The notes under the pieces: generated by a model | Told to the model about the DNA's origin: nothing | Seen by the model: the letters and a program-made list of their open reading frames with translations, nothing else | Database searches by the model: none | DNA from: Whitmania pigra | Taxonomy: Eukaryota > Annelida > Clitellata > Hirudinida > Haemopidae | Reading direction: 5' to 3' | DNA: 64,000 nt | Assembly: GCA_021613335.1 (NCBI GenBank) | Contig: JAJTWR010000251.1 | Location: forward strand, 3,654,501-3,718,500 | Position numbers and translations under genes: made by a program | In this document: positions 47,217 to 59,328 of the stretch, piece by piece | How positions within the stretch are numbered: position 1 is the stretch's first letter | Layout: the number at the start of each line of letters is the position of its first letter

Positions 47217-50001
47217 TCATTCATCATCCATTGGTAAAAATTCTTCGACATCGGATTCAGGATAATCGGCAATTTCATTGACCTTAAATGAAGAACAAAT
47301 ATTCAATTAAAATCACATAATAAACATCCTTATCATTGCTAATATGACATGCAGGGATGCCTTAAACAAAATCAAAAATGCCAGGCAAAACTTCACGCAC
47401 ATCTCAAATAGCTTACCAACACAACAAAATATTGAACCATACACCTATCCTCTTCTAAATGACTTACAGTCAGCAATTCACTGTTGTCATAATTCTCCTG
47501 ATCTCCGGAATGCTCCACGTGAACTTTTCCATTGTCAAGGACGACCAGCAGAATCTGTGAGAAGGCATTCTCAACAGCAAGTTTGTAGGCTTCTTTTCTG
47601 ACTCTGGGGTACATTTGGTATTTCATTGCAGGAGCTGAAAGTGAATTAAGCACTAGGTTCTTTAACATAACTTGACAATCATGTAACATGGAGCAATACA
47701 ATCCAACCCAAATTTATAACAGTAAATCAGGTATATATATATGCATAATGCATAAATATACAATATGGCTGATTTCCATGTATCGAAGTTTCACTAACAA
47801 ACGAATCAATGTGGTGATATCTTGTGACTCAACTGACTTGTAAAGCTTTGGATTGTTAAGATATCTAAGTATTAATATAGTGCTCACATTTATCTTCAAA
47901 ATGACTGTAAAGTTACATTGATCTGGACAATGTGTACTCAGACTGGTAGCTAAAGAAAGACGTGAAAAAATAACACAGATTTTGTTGTTATCTTGGTTGG
48001 TATATGTTAAAAAAATTCAGGTGTACAAACATGAACATGTGCTGCACAGATGCTATATTTTTTCTGTGCATGCCAAAAAAATTAGAAGGAACGTTGATTC
48101 CAACTGGACCCTCTCTTAAAAATTTCAAGAATATCTCTGCTTTAGTAGATTCTAGTGGCACAGCAAAGACTTTGTATACTTCTTTGCCACTGACCGCTAC
48201 TTATGGGACTTCAAACTAAAACTGAATAAGACTGCTCTGAAATACTGGATTGATAACCAGGTCACACAGGGCGACTGGCAGAAATGACTCTTGACATTCT
48301 TGCAACACCATAGACTTATGTAGGGAGAATATTTTCTGTTTGTGGTATGTCAAAATTATTGGAAATTAGAGTAAAGCAAAAACTGAATTTTAATAAAATT
48401 TGGAAAAAAAGAGTGGATTTTTTAATGTAATTTTGAAACTGAAACCTAATGGAAACTGCAATTATGACATGAAAACTATATAGAAACAAAAAAGTTTAAA
48501 AAATTTACAAAACTTTGTAGAAACTAAAACTGAAAAGACTAAAGCAACTAATTAGAAACTGCAATCCCTAGAAATTGCAAAACTGGAATGTGTTTTCTTT
48601 GAAAATCTGGGTATTTTTGGAGTAAAAACAATATTCTGTAATGTTCTTTCATTTGGTGCGTTTTCTATGATGTTCTCAAATTCTTCAAGATACTTACAAG
48701 AACTCTAATAACTTTTTTTATTTATTATTGTCACTACTACCCTCAAATCCACTTTGGATAGATTAAGCTCTCAAAAGAATTGATTTTAATCAGCAAATGT
48801 AGAGGCCACAAAATAACTAGCACAACCTTCCTTTGGATAAGATTCAGAAGCTTGTCCATGTCCTTGGCTCTCGATGGATCCTTGTGGAATGCTGACGATG
48901 ACAACACATTTGAATGCCACGATGGGCAGAGGGTCTTCCCCCGAAGTTTGTTTGATCTCTTTAAGCTTCAATAATTCAAATTTGTTTAATGAATAAGCAG
49001 AGCCTGTAAAATTGACTTCAAATTTCTGATTGTTTTGAGGACAAGAGTTATACATATAAATAACTACCACAGAAAAAAAAGGATGTTTGACAAGATACAA
49101 TTTTGCTAAATATCTTAATATAATCCTCAACTTCAACTTAAGGATACTAAAAGTACAGTCTAGTTTTAAAACAGTAATTCTTATAACTCAAGTAAGGCTC
49201 TCAATAATTTCAACAATAACAATAAGCTCTTAATGATCTCAGTTGCTACAGATAATCATCATAACTTGAAATGGTGAAACTCATCCAAGAATAAACCACG
49301 ATGACGGTGTGTCACTGACATCTAAAACCTGTAGCAACCACCCATTGAAACCAAGATAATAATTGGCCAATTCAAAACATTTCTTGTAATAGAGAATCTT
49401 GGGTAGATGTGCTTTCTTTTTGTTTGAGTATTTAAGCTGAAATAATTAAAGTAATTTTATAAACACTGAAAAACTTATGATATGAATTATTAATTATATT
49501 TAATTGATAAATGAAATTTTAGAGACCTTCAGCTTCTGTCCTTTAAATTTTATCTCACTATTAAGGGCAAGTTTAGCAGATTTTTTTGAGTAAAATTTCA
49601 CCAAAGCACAGAACGATTCATCACCTAGTATGTTGTACAAATTTTTTAATTTCAGTTATTATGTGATTTGTATAGAACATGTGGGATACAAAATTCAATT
49701 AAAATGTCTAAACAAATTATTACCATATGCAATCCTGCTGTCAGAGACATTCAAAGTTTCTTCATTAGATTTGGTGAAAGAATTAAATATCACAAGTTCA
49801 TAAATCGGGCCTAAATTGCTGAGACTTTTGTATAAGAAACTCTAAAAATGGAGTGTAGTTACATGTATCAACTGATACAAAATTAATAAAAAATAAACTC
49901 CATACTGTGGCAATATCCTCTGATTCTGCATTGAAATTAGAGACATAAATAATTTTTTGTTCATCATTTGACCAGAAAAAATCAATCACTTCAAGCATCA
50001 T
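47217..50001 (-). CDS. RDM1: RAD52 motif-containing protein 1 (RDM1), 7 coding exons, 263 aa
   Basis: Minus-strand coding exons 50001-49906, 49841-49724, 49624-49527, 49436-49329, 48965-48827, 47634-47468 and 47282-47217 join in frame to 263 aa (human 284). An N-terminal RRM-like fold (KIIYVSNFNAES.. to CALVKFYSKKSAKLA) is followed by CFELANYYLGFNGW, the RAD52-motif peptide that closely matches human CQELANYYFGFNG. Then come a conserved ..VAFKCVVIVSIPQG segment and a C-terminal helix/strand, RKEAYKLAVENAFSQILLVV followed by LDNGKVHVEH. RDM1 binds nucleic acid and has been linked to cisplatin response and recombinational repair. The start MMLEVIDFF aligns with human MAELVPFA and has an in-frame stop just upstream. 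An alternative 5' exon at 50163-50092 (MLLDLDKDL..) could splice in phase to a site just inside this exon. Confidence 0.88.
48090..48420 (+). mobile_element. Degenerate hAT transposase C-terminus in RDM1 intron
   Basis: Plus-strand translation across several frames gives DRYLWDFKLKLNKTALKYW, then TLDILATP and GRIFSVCGMSK. This mirrors the hAT dimerisation block (..LA.PAT....ER.FS..G). Frameshifts and stops show that it is long dead. It lies in the 47635-48826 intron, antisense to RDM1. Confidence 0.55.
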
Positions 50002-50269
50002 GAGTCAAAATCGAGCCGTTTTCTTTCACCTAAAAACCAATCATATGTAAACAAAAAAATTTCTGCTAAATCAGTTAAATGATAACCTACTGGTTGGAGT
50101 TTTTTTTAGCACAAGTTGATCTTTCTTCACATTCACGAGGTCTTTGTCCAAGTCAAGAAGCATGGTTTTGCCTGTTATGAAATAGAAAATAACTTTTCAG
50201 CCTCCTATTTTATTTAGCAAAATCAAATATTTAAATAAGAATGTTATAAAAATAATTATAAGCGCTTAC

Positions 50270-51310
50270 AAGAATCTGCTGTTGGCCATCAAAATGATAT
50301 TGTCACATCTGAATGTAAATCAAAGGCATTTGATAAGGTACCACACCATTGATTAGAGAAAAAGCTTATTTCATATGATGTAAGTGGTAGACTTTTAAAA
50401 TGGATTGTAAATTGGTTGCACAACAGAAGACAAAAAGGAATGGGAGGAATGTGCTCTGATCTGTTCTGAGTGGTGTTCCACAAGGATGTGTACCGGGGCC
50501 CTTACTTTTTTGTCTACATAAATGTTCTTGACGATGGAATATCATCAAAAATATCAAAATTTTCCGATGACACAAAAGTAAGCAGGAATGTCAGTAAGAA
50601 AGAGAATGCGGATGAATTCCAGACTGATCTAAGTAAATTATTCAAGTGGTCGCAGGAGAGGCAGATGCTATTCAATGTGAGCAAGTGCTCAGTCATGCAT
50701 AAGGGAAGCAAGAATAAGCTAGTAGAATGAGTTTGCGGGAGGTGTGCTAAATCAGTTGGAACAAGAAAGAAATCCGATTATGTGATTATGCATAAAAGTT
50801 GGAAAATATAACACAACAAAATGTACAGAAATTGCTAAGAGAGTAACAGGGTATTAGACTAGAGCATCATGTTGAAAGCTCTACAAAGCTTTGGTGAGAT
50901 CCCATCTTGAATATTGCATATAAGTTTGGAGTCCCTACTGGAAGAAAAATATTGAAACTTTGGAAATGGTGCAACAAAGAGCAATAAGGATGATCAAGGG
51001 CCTAAGAAATTTGAGTTATGAGAAGAGATTAAGATGTAAGCTCACAAATTAAAAATAAAGGTGATCTCATAGAAACATTTAAAATTTTAACAGGAAGAGA
51101 TAATTTAAGACCTGAACATTTCTTTGAGAACAAAAATGTAGTTCCACAGGAGGGTATGGTTGTAAGCTTTATAGGAAAGTAATGAGTACTCTGAAAAATA
51201 ATTACTTCAACACCAGAGTAATTAATCTTTGGAATAAGCTATGAAAATATTGCTAAATGTTTCGAGATTAATCAGATGTTTTTTGTTTTAAAATAGGTTA
51301 TATATACAGA
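50270..51310 (+). mobile_element. Decayed CR1/L2-like LINE reverse transcriptase
   Basis: The following peptides appear in order, in shifting frames: KAFDKVPH, LKWIVNWLHNRRQK, GVPQG region then ISKFSDDTKVSR (the F-x-D-D active-site block, here FSDDT for FADDT), FKWSQERQMLFNVSKCSVMH, then SHLEYC..VWSPYWKKNIETLE, VQQRAIRMIKGLRNLSYEKR, GDLIETFKILTG and FNTRVINLWNKL. This is the reverse-transcriptase domain to C-terminus of CR1/L2-type LINEs. Sequence to about 51440 is probably its 3' UTR. Many stops are present, so it is not functional. Confidence 0.85.
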
Positions 51311-53198
51311 GTTCAACCTATGACAAATTGATTCATGTTTTTAGTACTCAGCGCATGGAGGTCTATATATAATGACTTAGAACTCCTGTTTAGTAAAACC
51401 GCCCGAGCTGCACACAGCCTTAACGAGGTGAAAAATAAGTAAGGTAGCTCCACCCCAACAACAAAATTAGTTCCGCCTGTACTGATTAAAAGTAAATATA
51501 TATTTAATTAAAAGTTTACCGATATGTCGCGAGGTGTCTACAAAATTTTAAAAATTTGACATGACTAGGTTTTTCGCAAATGTACATTATTATGAAGAAC
51601 ATAAAAATATAGCACAATTATCTAATACAAAGTGATTGGGAAAAACATTTTCATCAGTACTTAGTAGTAGCAGGTTTCTTGATTTATTATGTGATTTTAC
51701 ATTTAAGTTAGATGTGTTCAGTTTGGAGTTCAAGTTGAGAGAAGTTCAACCGGCTAGGTATATTTTAACAATGGCTTTTTTCAACCGGTTCGCCTGAAAA
51801 TGGTTGCGACAACTAGACTAATAAAAGTAAGCATATCAAATGTATTACACAAAGATACTTAAAAGCTATTATCAAAATTTTCCTCAAAACATTTCCACAA
51901 AAGTGCCATCTAACCTCTTGCAAACCAATCTCACGTCTTTTGCTTATTATTATGCCTAGCGCAATGAATTTAAAAGTGATTAGAAGTACGAACCAAAAAT
52001 ACAAACTTTGACAGCTTCATTGTCATTATTATTAATTTATATTAAAATACAAAATTTAAATGAATTATTTTAATTTACATTATTTATTTAATAGTTACGT
52101 TTTATAAAGTTAAAGAAAAGCATTTTAATATCTGGTCTCTATGAGAACAAGCATACTCACAAGGGACAAGATGCTCGGGCATTGCACTAGGCATGAACGG
52201 CGCTGGAGGGTTGATTGGTTGGTTCTTTATGGACAACGTCCATTTCATAACTAGATGATTAGAACAAAACTTAAAAAAAAAGCTTAAAGCCCCTAATATC
52301 TGTTTCGGAAATGGGAGGAGTCGCAAGAAGGGAGGAGCTATGTACTGTCACAAAAAGTGATGTCTGTAATTTAACTTATAATGTATAATTTAGGAAATTA
52401 GTGAATTATTATTAACATTGTTTATGACATAATGATTTCAAGAGCACCCATTGCTATTCAGTTGGAATAAATTCATGGATATTTTCACTTTCTTAAATAT
52501 CTCTCTTTCTTTACAAAGTCTTTGAAGATTTTTTCATGTTCTCTCATTTAATAACTTTTAACTAATACTTTTGTAGTCATGGGAACTACACATGCTTCTT
52601 ATAGAACTTCCAGGCATGCATTTTCCCTATTTCTATTTCTGTTGTGTGTTGGGACAAACAGCAATCAGTGCACGGTGGCACTGTTTGTGTTGCTAATGAA
52701 ACAAGCGCTGATATACGTGAAGCATTGAGTATCATTAAACAATTCTATCATTTTTGGAACTCCCACTCCATGCCTGATGGATCTCAGACTCAAAGGAGTG
52801 CAGTGAAGCAATTGTTTCCAGACAATTTATGTGTTATTCAAATATTGATGTATCATTTAGGATTTGTTTATAAATTCATATAGTTTATGGTCGTATTATG
52901 TTGATTTTGGGTTTAAAAAGTAACAATTGTATTAGGTTGCTTTCTGTATTTGTCAAAGTTCCAAAGCTCAATGTCATGGAACCGATGAATTTCTAATCAT
53001 AACAAAGGTGTTTCAAGGCAAATAATGCTGTATCTGAATGTAAGTAAATTTGTAGTATTTAGAGAATTTTGTTGTTTTCCTGATATCAGAAAATAGCCAA
53101 ATCCCTATCAGAAAAGGATTTTGTAAAACATTTTACTGCATTATAAGCTACTGCTGCAGAGATGGTTAAAGGAGGACAATAAGAGAAGGCATTAACTG
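51311..53198. other. Repeat-rich intergenic DNA
   Basis: No gene recognised. It contains a degenerate copy of the LINE 3' hairpin (about 52235-52263, minus orientation). A further piece (about 52299-52350) reappears inverted at about 59240-59302. ORFs 51813-52004 and 52644-52883 have no recognisable family. Confidence 0.45.
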
Positions 53199-53378
53199 GG
53201 CGGATGCGGGCAGGTTAGCCGAACGGATTACTTGCCTGCATACGGCGTATGTGTCATGTTCGAAACCCAGTCTGCCTCCAGCGCCCTTGGGAAGGAGCGC
53301 TTTATAAATGGTTACAAAAAGCGCCTCTGACGTTATGCATATGGCGCTATATAAAATAAGTTACAATTACAATTATTT
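53199..53378 (+). mobile_element. tRNA-derived SINE, copy 1 (best preserved)
   Basis: A tRNA-like head carries an A box (GGTTAGCCGAACGG) and a B box (ATGTTCGAAACCC) about 45 bp apart, the internal RNA polymerase III promoter. The body follows: AGCGCCCTTGGGAAGGAGCG, TTTATAAATGGTTACAA, AAGCGCCTCTGACG, GCATATGGCGCTATATAAA, and a tail AATAAGTTACAATTACAATT. The body and tail recur at 13945-14147 and partly at 15036-15160, defining a family. It is not a functional tRNA gene: the 3' arm is replaced by the SINE body. Confidence 0.8.
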
Positions 53379-53619
53379 AAACTAAAACTATTTGAACTAT
53401 TTAAACTCTCCACTATTACAGATACATTGCAGGCAAAATCTAGTTTTCGGATACAGTATGGGTCAAAAAAATAATGTCGAATTTTTTATTAAAATTAACT
53501 AAAGCAATGGTCACTTTAATCAAATTTATATTTTATGAAGTTAAAACGATATATGTGACCCATTTTAGGAAAATCTGTCCAATCGCAGCGCCAATATTAG
53601 CTAATAGATGAATATTAAT

Positions 53620-53685
53620 TAGCCCGGCGCCTTTATAGACGCGGGTTTGTAAATATGCTACCGGGCAAAGCCGGGTAACCAGCTA
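53620..53685 (+). mobile_element. Possible Helitron-like 3' terminus
   Basis: ACCGGGCAAAGCCGGGT forms a short GC-rich hairpin (one mismatch) in AT-rich DNA and is followed 5 bases later by CAGCTAGT. A terminal hairpin before CTAG|T is the usual Helitron 3' end. No 5' TC end or Rep/helicase ORF was found, so this is tentative. Confidence 0.35.
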
Positions 53686-54440
53686 GTTCTTTAGTAAACT
53701 TTAAGCAGGGAAATTTGCATAATGGGTCAAAGAGCATGAACTGAACTGATGGCATTATGACTATTATTTCCTCAGACTTTAACAATTGCAGATGGAAATC
53801 TTAGCGCCAATATTTGGGTGATTCTATATTGAACAACTTTAATTTACTTAGTCTGAAGTACAAATAACTATTCAGTAATATTCGACCAAGACTCTTCTCT
53901 CCGAAAACAAACCTAAGTCACCTCTTTTGTTTACAAAATAAGCATGGAAGTACTGGAGTAATCGCAGTTTAATATCTATACAGACATTCCTTAGTAAACA
54001 AAGATAAACCACGCCTCCCCTATTATAATAATAAATTATGTATATGTTGAAATAAAATAAAACAAATAATTTCAAAACAAAACGTTGTTTAATTTTTTTT
54101 TAAATTAAGGAACATTTATAATATATATGTATTTAAAATATCTGTCCTATTTAAGGTAGTTACACATAATGAATGTCGCTTTTGTAAAACATTCAAAATG
54201 CTATTCCAAAATTAAATTTAATATACTTTTAACCGTATATATATATAAATATTTAATTTGACAAAATTGTTTCAAATTATAAATATATTTTATATGCTCC
54301 CAATATCAATATGTACTCGGAGAGCTATAAAGGGATTTTAAACCGGGCTAATTAATGAACATTAACAAAAGACAAATAACACACAAAAACAGGTTATTTA
54401 AACTACACATATAAATGACGCAAGTGTTGAAATAATGTTG

Positions 54441-55425
54441 AGCGTCTATAGCCCATCAATATCCATATTGAGAGCTAAAAATAGATTCTGAATATCAAGA
54501 CTCTTTAAGCCATATAGATAATGAGGCTAGCTTGTTAAGCGTTGAACCAATATTATAATGAGTGCCTCTTTCCTATAGCCCACCAATATCCATATTGAGA
54601 GCTAAAAATAGATTCTGAATATCAAGACTCTTTACGCTATACAAATAATGAGGCTAGTGTAATATTAATATTATAATGAGCATCCCTTTTCCCTAGCCCA
54701 CCAATATCTATATTAAGAGCTAAAAATAGATTCTGAATATCAAGACTCTTTAAGCCATATAGACAATGAGGCTAGCTTGTCAAGCGTTGAACCAATATTA
54801 TAATGAGTGCCTCTTTCCATATAGCCCACCAATATCCATATTGAGAGCTAAAAATAGATTCTGAATATCAAGACTCTTTAAGCCATACAGATAATGAGGC
54901 TAGTGTAATATTAATATTATAATGAGCGGTCCTTTTCCATAGCCCACCAATATCCATATTGAGAGCTAAAAATAGATTCTGAATATCAAGACTCTTTAAG
55001 CCATATAGATAATGAGGTTAGTTTGACAAGCTATGAACCAATATTATAATGAGTGCCTCTTTCCTATAGCCCACCAATATCCATATGGCGAGCTAAAAAT
55101 AGATTCTGAATATCAAGACTCTTTAAGCCATATAGATAATGAGGCTAGCTTGTCAAGCGTTGAACCAATATTATAATGAGTGCCTCTTTCCTATAGCCCA
55201 CCAATATCCATATTGAGAGCTAAAAATAGATTCTGAATATCAAGACTCTTTAAGCCATATAGATAATGAGGCTAGCTTGTCAAGCATTGAACCAATATTA
55301 TAATGAGTGCCTCTTTCCTATTGCTCACCAATATCCATATTGAGAGCTATAAATAGATTCTGAATATCAAGACTCTTTACGCTATACAGATAATGTGGCT
55401 AATGTTGAATTAATATTACAATGAG
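54441..55425. repeat. Left-arm tandem array of the foldback element (8 units)
   Basis: The core GATTCTGAATATCAAGACTC occurs eight times with spacing of about 117-130 bp. Two unit types differ in their linker: one carries GCTTGTCAAGCGTTGAACCA, the other GTGTAATATTAATATTATAA. The types partly alternate, suggesting that the array expanded as dimers. Confidence 0.93.
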
Positions 55426-55429
55426 CAGA

Positions 55430-57964
55430 GTTATGACGGCAGATCTCTATTGGGGCGCAGGGAAACACAAAATTTGAATTTGAGGACGCTTTTTTCATTG
55501 GGGGTCGTCAACAAAAGATGTCCTCAAAAAACCTTAACTTTAATTTTTAATTTGTGTCACGTTACATAGAGGTTTACCCCCTCCCCCTCGAGCGTGACAT
55601 ATTTTATGGACGGTCCCAAAATTATCAATAAAATTATATTTAAGAAATAAAGATAAAATCAATAAAAAAATAAATTATTTCGTTTTTATTTCGCAAAAAG
55701 CAATTGCCCTCCCCTCTCAGTATTCTTAGTATGCTTTTGAAGCCCCCCCACTTGCGAGCTTTTTTGAATGACCCCTTGTCCTAAGGTCTACTTACGATTA
55801 GACCAAGGTTTTATTTTTTAATGCATATATTCCGTGCTAAGAATTAAATGTATATCTTTAAATCTTTCTTGTCAGATCGATTACGTTTAGCTTATCTAAT
55901 CAATAGGCGATAGAAAGTATAGTGTGTTTAAAAGTGAACAATATTGAAATGAATATATTAGGGTAAAATTGCATTCAAATCCTTTCAATAATACATTCTA
56001 AAGTACAAGTACTAAAATTAAATATCACCCATGACTTGGAGACAAACATGTCTGAAGTTGAATTTCTAACTACATATATTTAGCAAGATATTAATAAAAA
56101 CGTGTTTAAAACAAACATTCATTTTCGTTTAAGAATCACTTTATAAAAGTATAGGTAATTACAATCTAACTAACATTATAATCATAGAAAAAAACGTTTG
56201 AACGTTATATTAAGAAAGATATTATAAATGTTCTGCAGAACATACAAGTGCCTAAAATCTCGACTTCAACCAATTTTAGAGAACCCATTCTTTTAAGCAT
56301 GTTAGAAAATGAAGTTTTCTTCCATAATCTGAAGTTTGACCTTCCAATTCAAATTAGTTTGAGAGATATTCACCATAAAGTAGTCAATCGAGAAACATGC
56401 ACGACCTGAGATTCCAAATCTACTAGTGGGTAATGTAAATCCTAGTGACATTTTTCATAATCTGGTGTATAATAAAAATAATAAAATTTTTAAAACATAA
56501 CGTAGACTAATAGAATCTAATAAAACATTAATTATTAATTACTAATTATTATTTTTTTTATTAATTCTAATAAATACCGAAATAACTGGGTTATTATTGG
56601 TTAAAAGCTAAATTTCAACATTTTATATAGTTTATTGTATACATTATTTTTAACATAAAAGACTTTAAAACAAGAAAAGCTTTCCGTGACAGCAAACCTA
56701 CTTTTTCCAAGATTTCTTTGAAATGCGTTTATTCGTTCCGCATAATTAAAAAGGAATCGTAGCCTAAACTCAAAATCGTTAGTTGATGCAATATATTATT
56801 ATTAACTACAAAACAAAAAATTATTAAAACGATGTAAATAATAACTAGTATTATTCAACCGACAAAAAAAATATCAGCCTTGAACAACCTATTCATTAAA
56901 GGAGGTATGGTCAAAGCAATTAAATGACTAGTTGATGAATGACAGATCAAATCAGAAAGAAATGAACACATCCATTCTTGTGGATGATGTTACTCATTAT
57001 TACTGTTATTTTCATTACTATTGGAATTTGCAACAACACATCCTAGTCATTTCAGCTTTTTTAGCGGACAAACCCTCGCACAACTGAGGAGACCTTTATT
57101 TGCTTCTAGCCAAAAGTCACGAGGCCAAACCCTCATAAATCATGACAAGATGATGTTTTTTCCATCTAGTCTAAAGTCGGGGGACAACGTCCCTGGTCCT
57201 AGTCATCTCCAAAATGACGTCATTAGACATTTTAAATGGTTTCATATAAAAAACCATTTACAAAGAGCCATGTTAGAGTAACCAAATAACAAGTTGTCGG
57301 AGCGGTTGTAGCGAGAGCCAATCAGCATGCAGCGCTCATATTTATTTATTTGATGAAAGTCCATTGCATAACTAAGAGCTTATAAAAACAATGTCTGCTT
57401 ATAACTTTATACAAAGGATTTTATATATACGTGGAAAGTTATCATCGGTATATTGCAGGAGGCGTCTATAAAAGACGTCCGTAAAAATTGCAGATTTTGT
57501 CTCCCATCGCCTTCCTCCGCAAACGTCCGCTATTTTACGGTCGACGGCATTTTTTGCCAACCCAAACATTTCCTAAGAACTTACTTCAATGAATAAGCAA
57601 TTATTTTTGTTTCAAGAATCCAATTGTTGCAGTTCATTAAAATTTGTAACCAATAATGTAATTTTTATTTGTCTTTTGTTAATTCACCGAAGATTTTTGT
57701 ATTGTTTTTAGTTGTTTGAATTCGTTTATTTAAAAATTCTGAACAAGAAACAAAAAAATATACGTTGTAGCCCAAGGGATATAATTCCTGTCAAAATGAT
57801 TAGTATAGTAACAACACAACCCTGCTGTCAAGTTTGTAGCATAAAAACAAAACGAATTTGAATCAAAGCTGTTAAGCGCAAATAACTTGAAAAATAAGTG
57901 TCTGATGACAAATAGATTAGTATTGTGAGAAAGATAAATTAAATTTCTTCAGAAGTAAACCTTA
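55430..57964. other. Spacer of the foldback element
   Basis: 2.5 kb of AT-rich DNA without a recognisable transposase. The ORF at 57021-57281 (86 codons, starting MEFATTHPSH) has no recognisable family. A degenerate LINE 3' hairpin (TTTATTTATTTGATGAAAGT, then CCATTGCATAACTAAGAG) sits at about 57343-57375 in minus orientation. Confidence 0.5.
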
Positions 57965-57970
57965 GACTTA

Positions 57971-58686
57971 CAATATTGGTTCAAGCTAGCCTCATTATCT
58001 GTATAGCGTAAAGAGTCTTGATATTCAGAATCTATTTTTAGCTCTCAATATGGATATTGGTGGGCTATAGGAAAGAGGCACTCATTATAATATTGGTTCA
58101 ACGCTTGACAAGCTAGCCTCATTATCTATATGGCTTAAAGAGTCTTGATATTCAGAATCTATTTTTAGCTCGCCATATGGATATTGGTGGGCTATAGGAA
58201 AGAGGCACTCATTATAATATTGGTTCATAGCTTGTCAAACTAACCTCATTATCTATATGGCTTAAAGAGTCTTGATATTCAGAATCTATTTTTAGCTCTC
58301 AATATGGATATTGGTTGGCTATGGAAAAGGACCGCTCATTATAATATTAATATTACACTAGCTTCATTATTTGTATAGCGTAAAGAGTCTTGATATTCAG
58401 AATCTATTTTTAGCTCTCAATATAGATATTGGTGGGCTAGGGAAAAGGACGCTCATTATAATATTAATATTACACTAGCCTCATTATTTGTATAGCGTAA
58501 AGAGTCTTGATATTCAGAATCTATTTTTAGCTCTCAATATGGATATTGGTGGGCTATATGGAAAGAGGCACTCATTATAATATTGGTTCAACGCTTGACT
58601 AGCTAGCCTCATTATCTGTATGGCTTAAAGAGTCTTGATATTCAGAATCTATTTTTAGCTCTCAATATGGATATTGGTGGGCTATA
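57971..58686. repeat. Right-arm tandem array of the foldback element (6 units, inverted)
   Basis: The reverse complement of the left-arm core (AAGAGTCTTGATATTCAGAA) occurs six times, with the same two linker types. Arms therefore differ in unit number (8 versus 6) but agree closely in sequence. Confidence 0.93.
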
Positions 58687-59328
58687 GACGCTGAATATTA
58701 TTTCAACACTTGCATCATTTATATGTGTAGTTTAAATAACCTGTTTTTGTGTGTTATTTGTCTTTTGTTAATGTTCATTAATTAGCCCGGTTAAAAATCT
58801 CTTTATACCTCTCCGAGTACATATTGATATTGGGAGCATATAAAATATATTTATAATTTGAAACAATTTTGTCAAATTAAAATATTTATATATATACGGT
58901 TAAAAGTAAATTAAATTTAATTTTGGAATAGCATTTTGAATGTTTAACAAAAGCGACATTCATTATGTGTAACTATCTTAAGTGACACAGATATTCTAAA
59001 TACATATATATTATAAATTTTCACTAATTTTTTAATAATTAAACAACGTTTTGTGTTGAAATAATTTGTTTTGTTTTATTTCAACATATACATAATTTAT
59101 TATTATAATAGGGGGGCGTGGTTTATCTTTGTTTACTAAGGAATGTCTGTATAGATATTAAACTGCGATTACTCCAGTCATGGAAGTGCGCAGATATTTA
59201 GTTAGCTGTGAAGACGCTGGCAGCTCGACATTTCTCAAAATTTGTTTACGGAATATAGCTCCTCCCTCTTTGCGACTCCTCCCACTTCCGGGACAGATAT
59301 TAATGCATGAACGCGAAAGCCCTTGTGT

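Larger units (their letters stand above)
53952..59178. mobile_element. Foldback-type DNA transposon, 5.2 kb, with 9-bp target duplication
   Basis: Exact direct repeats CATGGAAGT at 53943-53951 and 59179-59187 flank an element whose ends are long inverted copies of each other, both beginning ACTGGAGTAATCGCAGTTTA. The outer ~490 bp of each arm are unique AT-rich sequence, nearly identical between arms. The inner part of each arm is an array of roughly 117-130-bp repeats: 8 units at left, 6 at right. The arms are about 1.5 kb (to ~55430) and 1.2 kb (from ~57965) around a 2.5-kb spacer. Long repetitive inverted arms plus a 9-bp duplication match Drosophila FB elements and the Mutator superfamily. 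The spacer has no transposase-like ORF, so this copy is non-autonomous. Confidence 0.88.

Noticed and set aside
52644..52883. 79-codon plus-strand ORF between the LINE and the SINE
   Set aside because: No family recognised, no splice or poly(A) context; treated as chance.
53209..53275. A functional tRNA gene
   Set aside because: A and B boxes are present but the acceptor stem cannot close and the sequence runs into a SINE body shared with two other loci.
54441..55425. CRISPR array
   Set aside because: The repeat units are about 120 bp, adjoin directly without unique spacers, recur inverted at 57971-58686, and the DNA is animal.
57021..57281. 86-codon ORF in the foldback spacer as a transposase
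   Set aside because: No DDE or zinc-finger motif, low complexity of the region, and no continuation in other frames.
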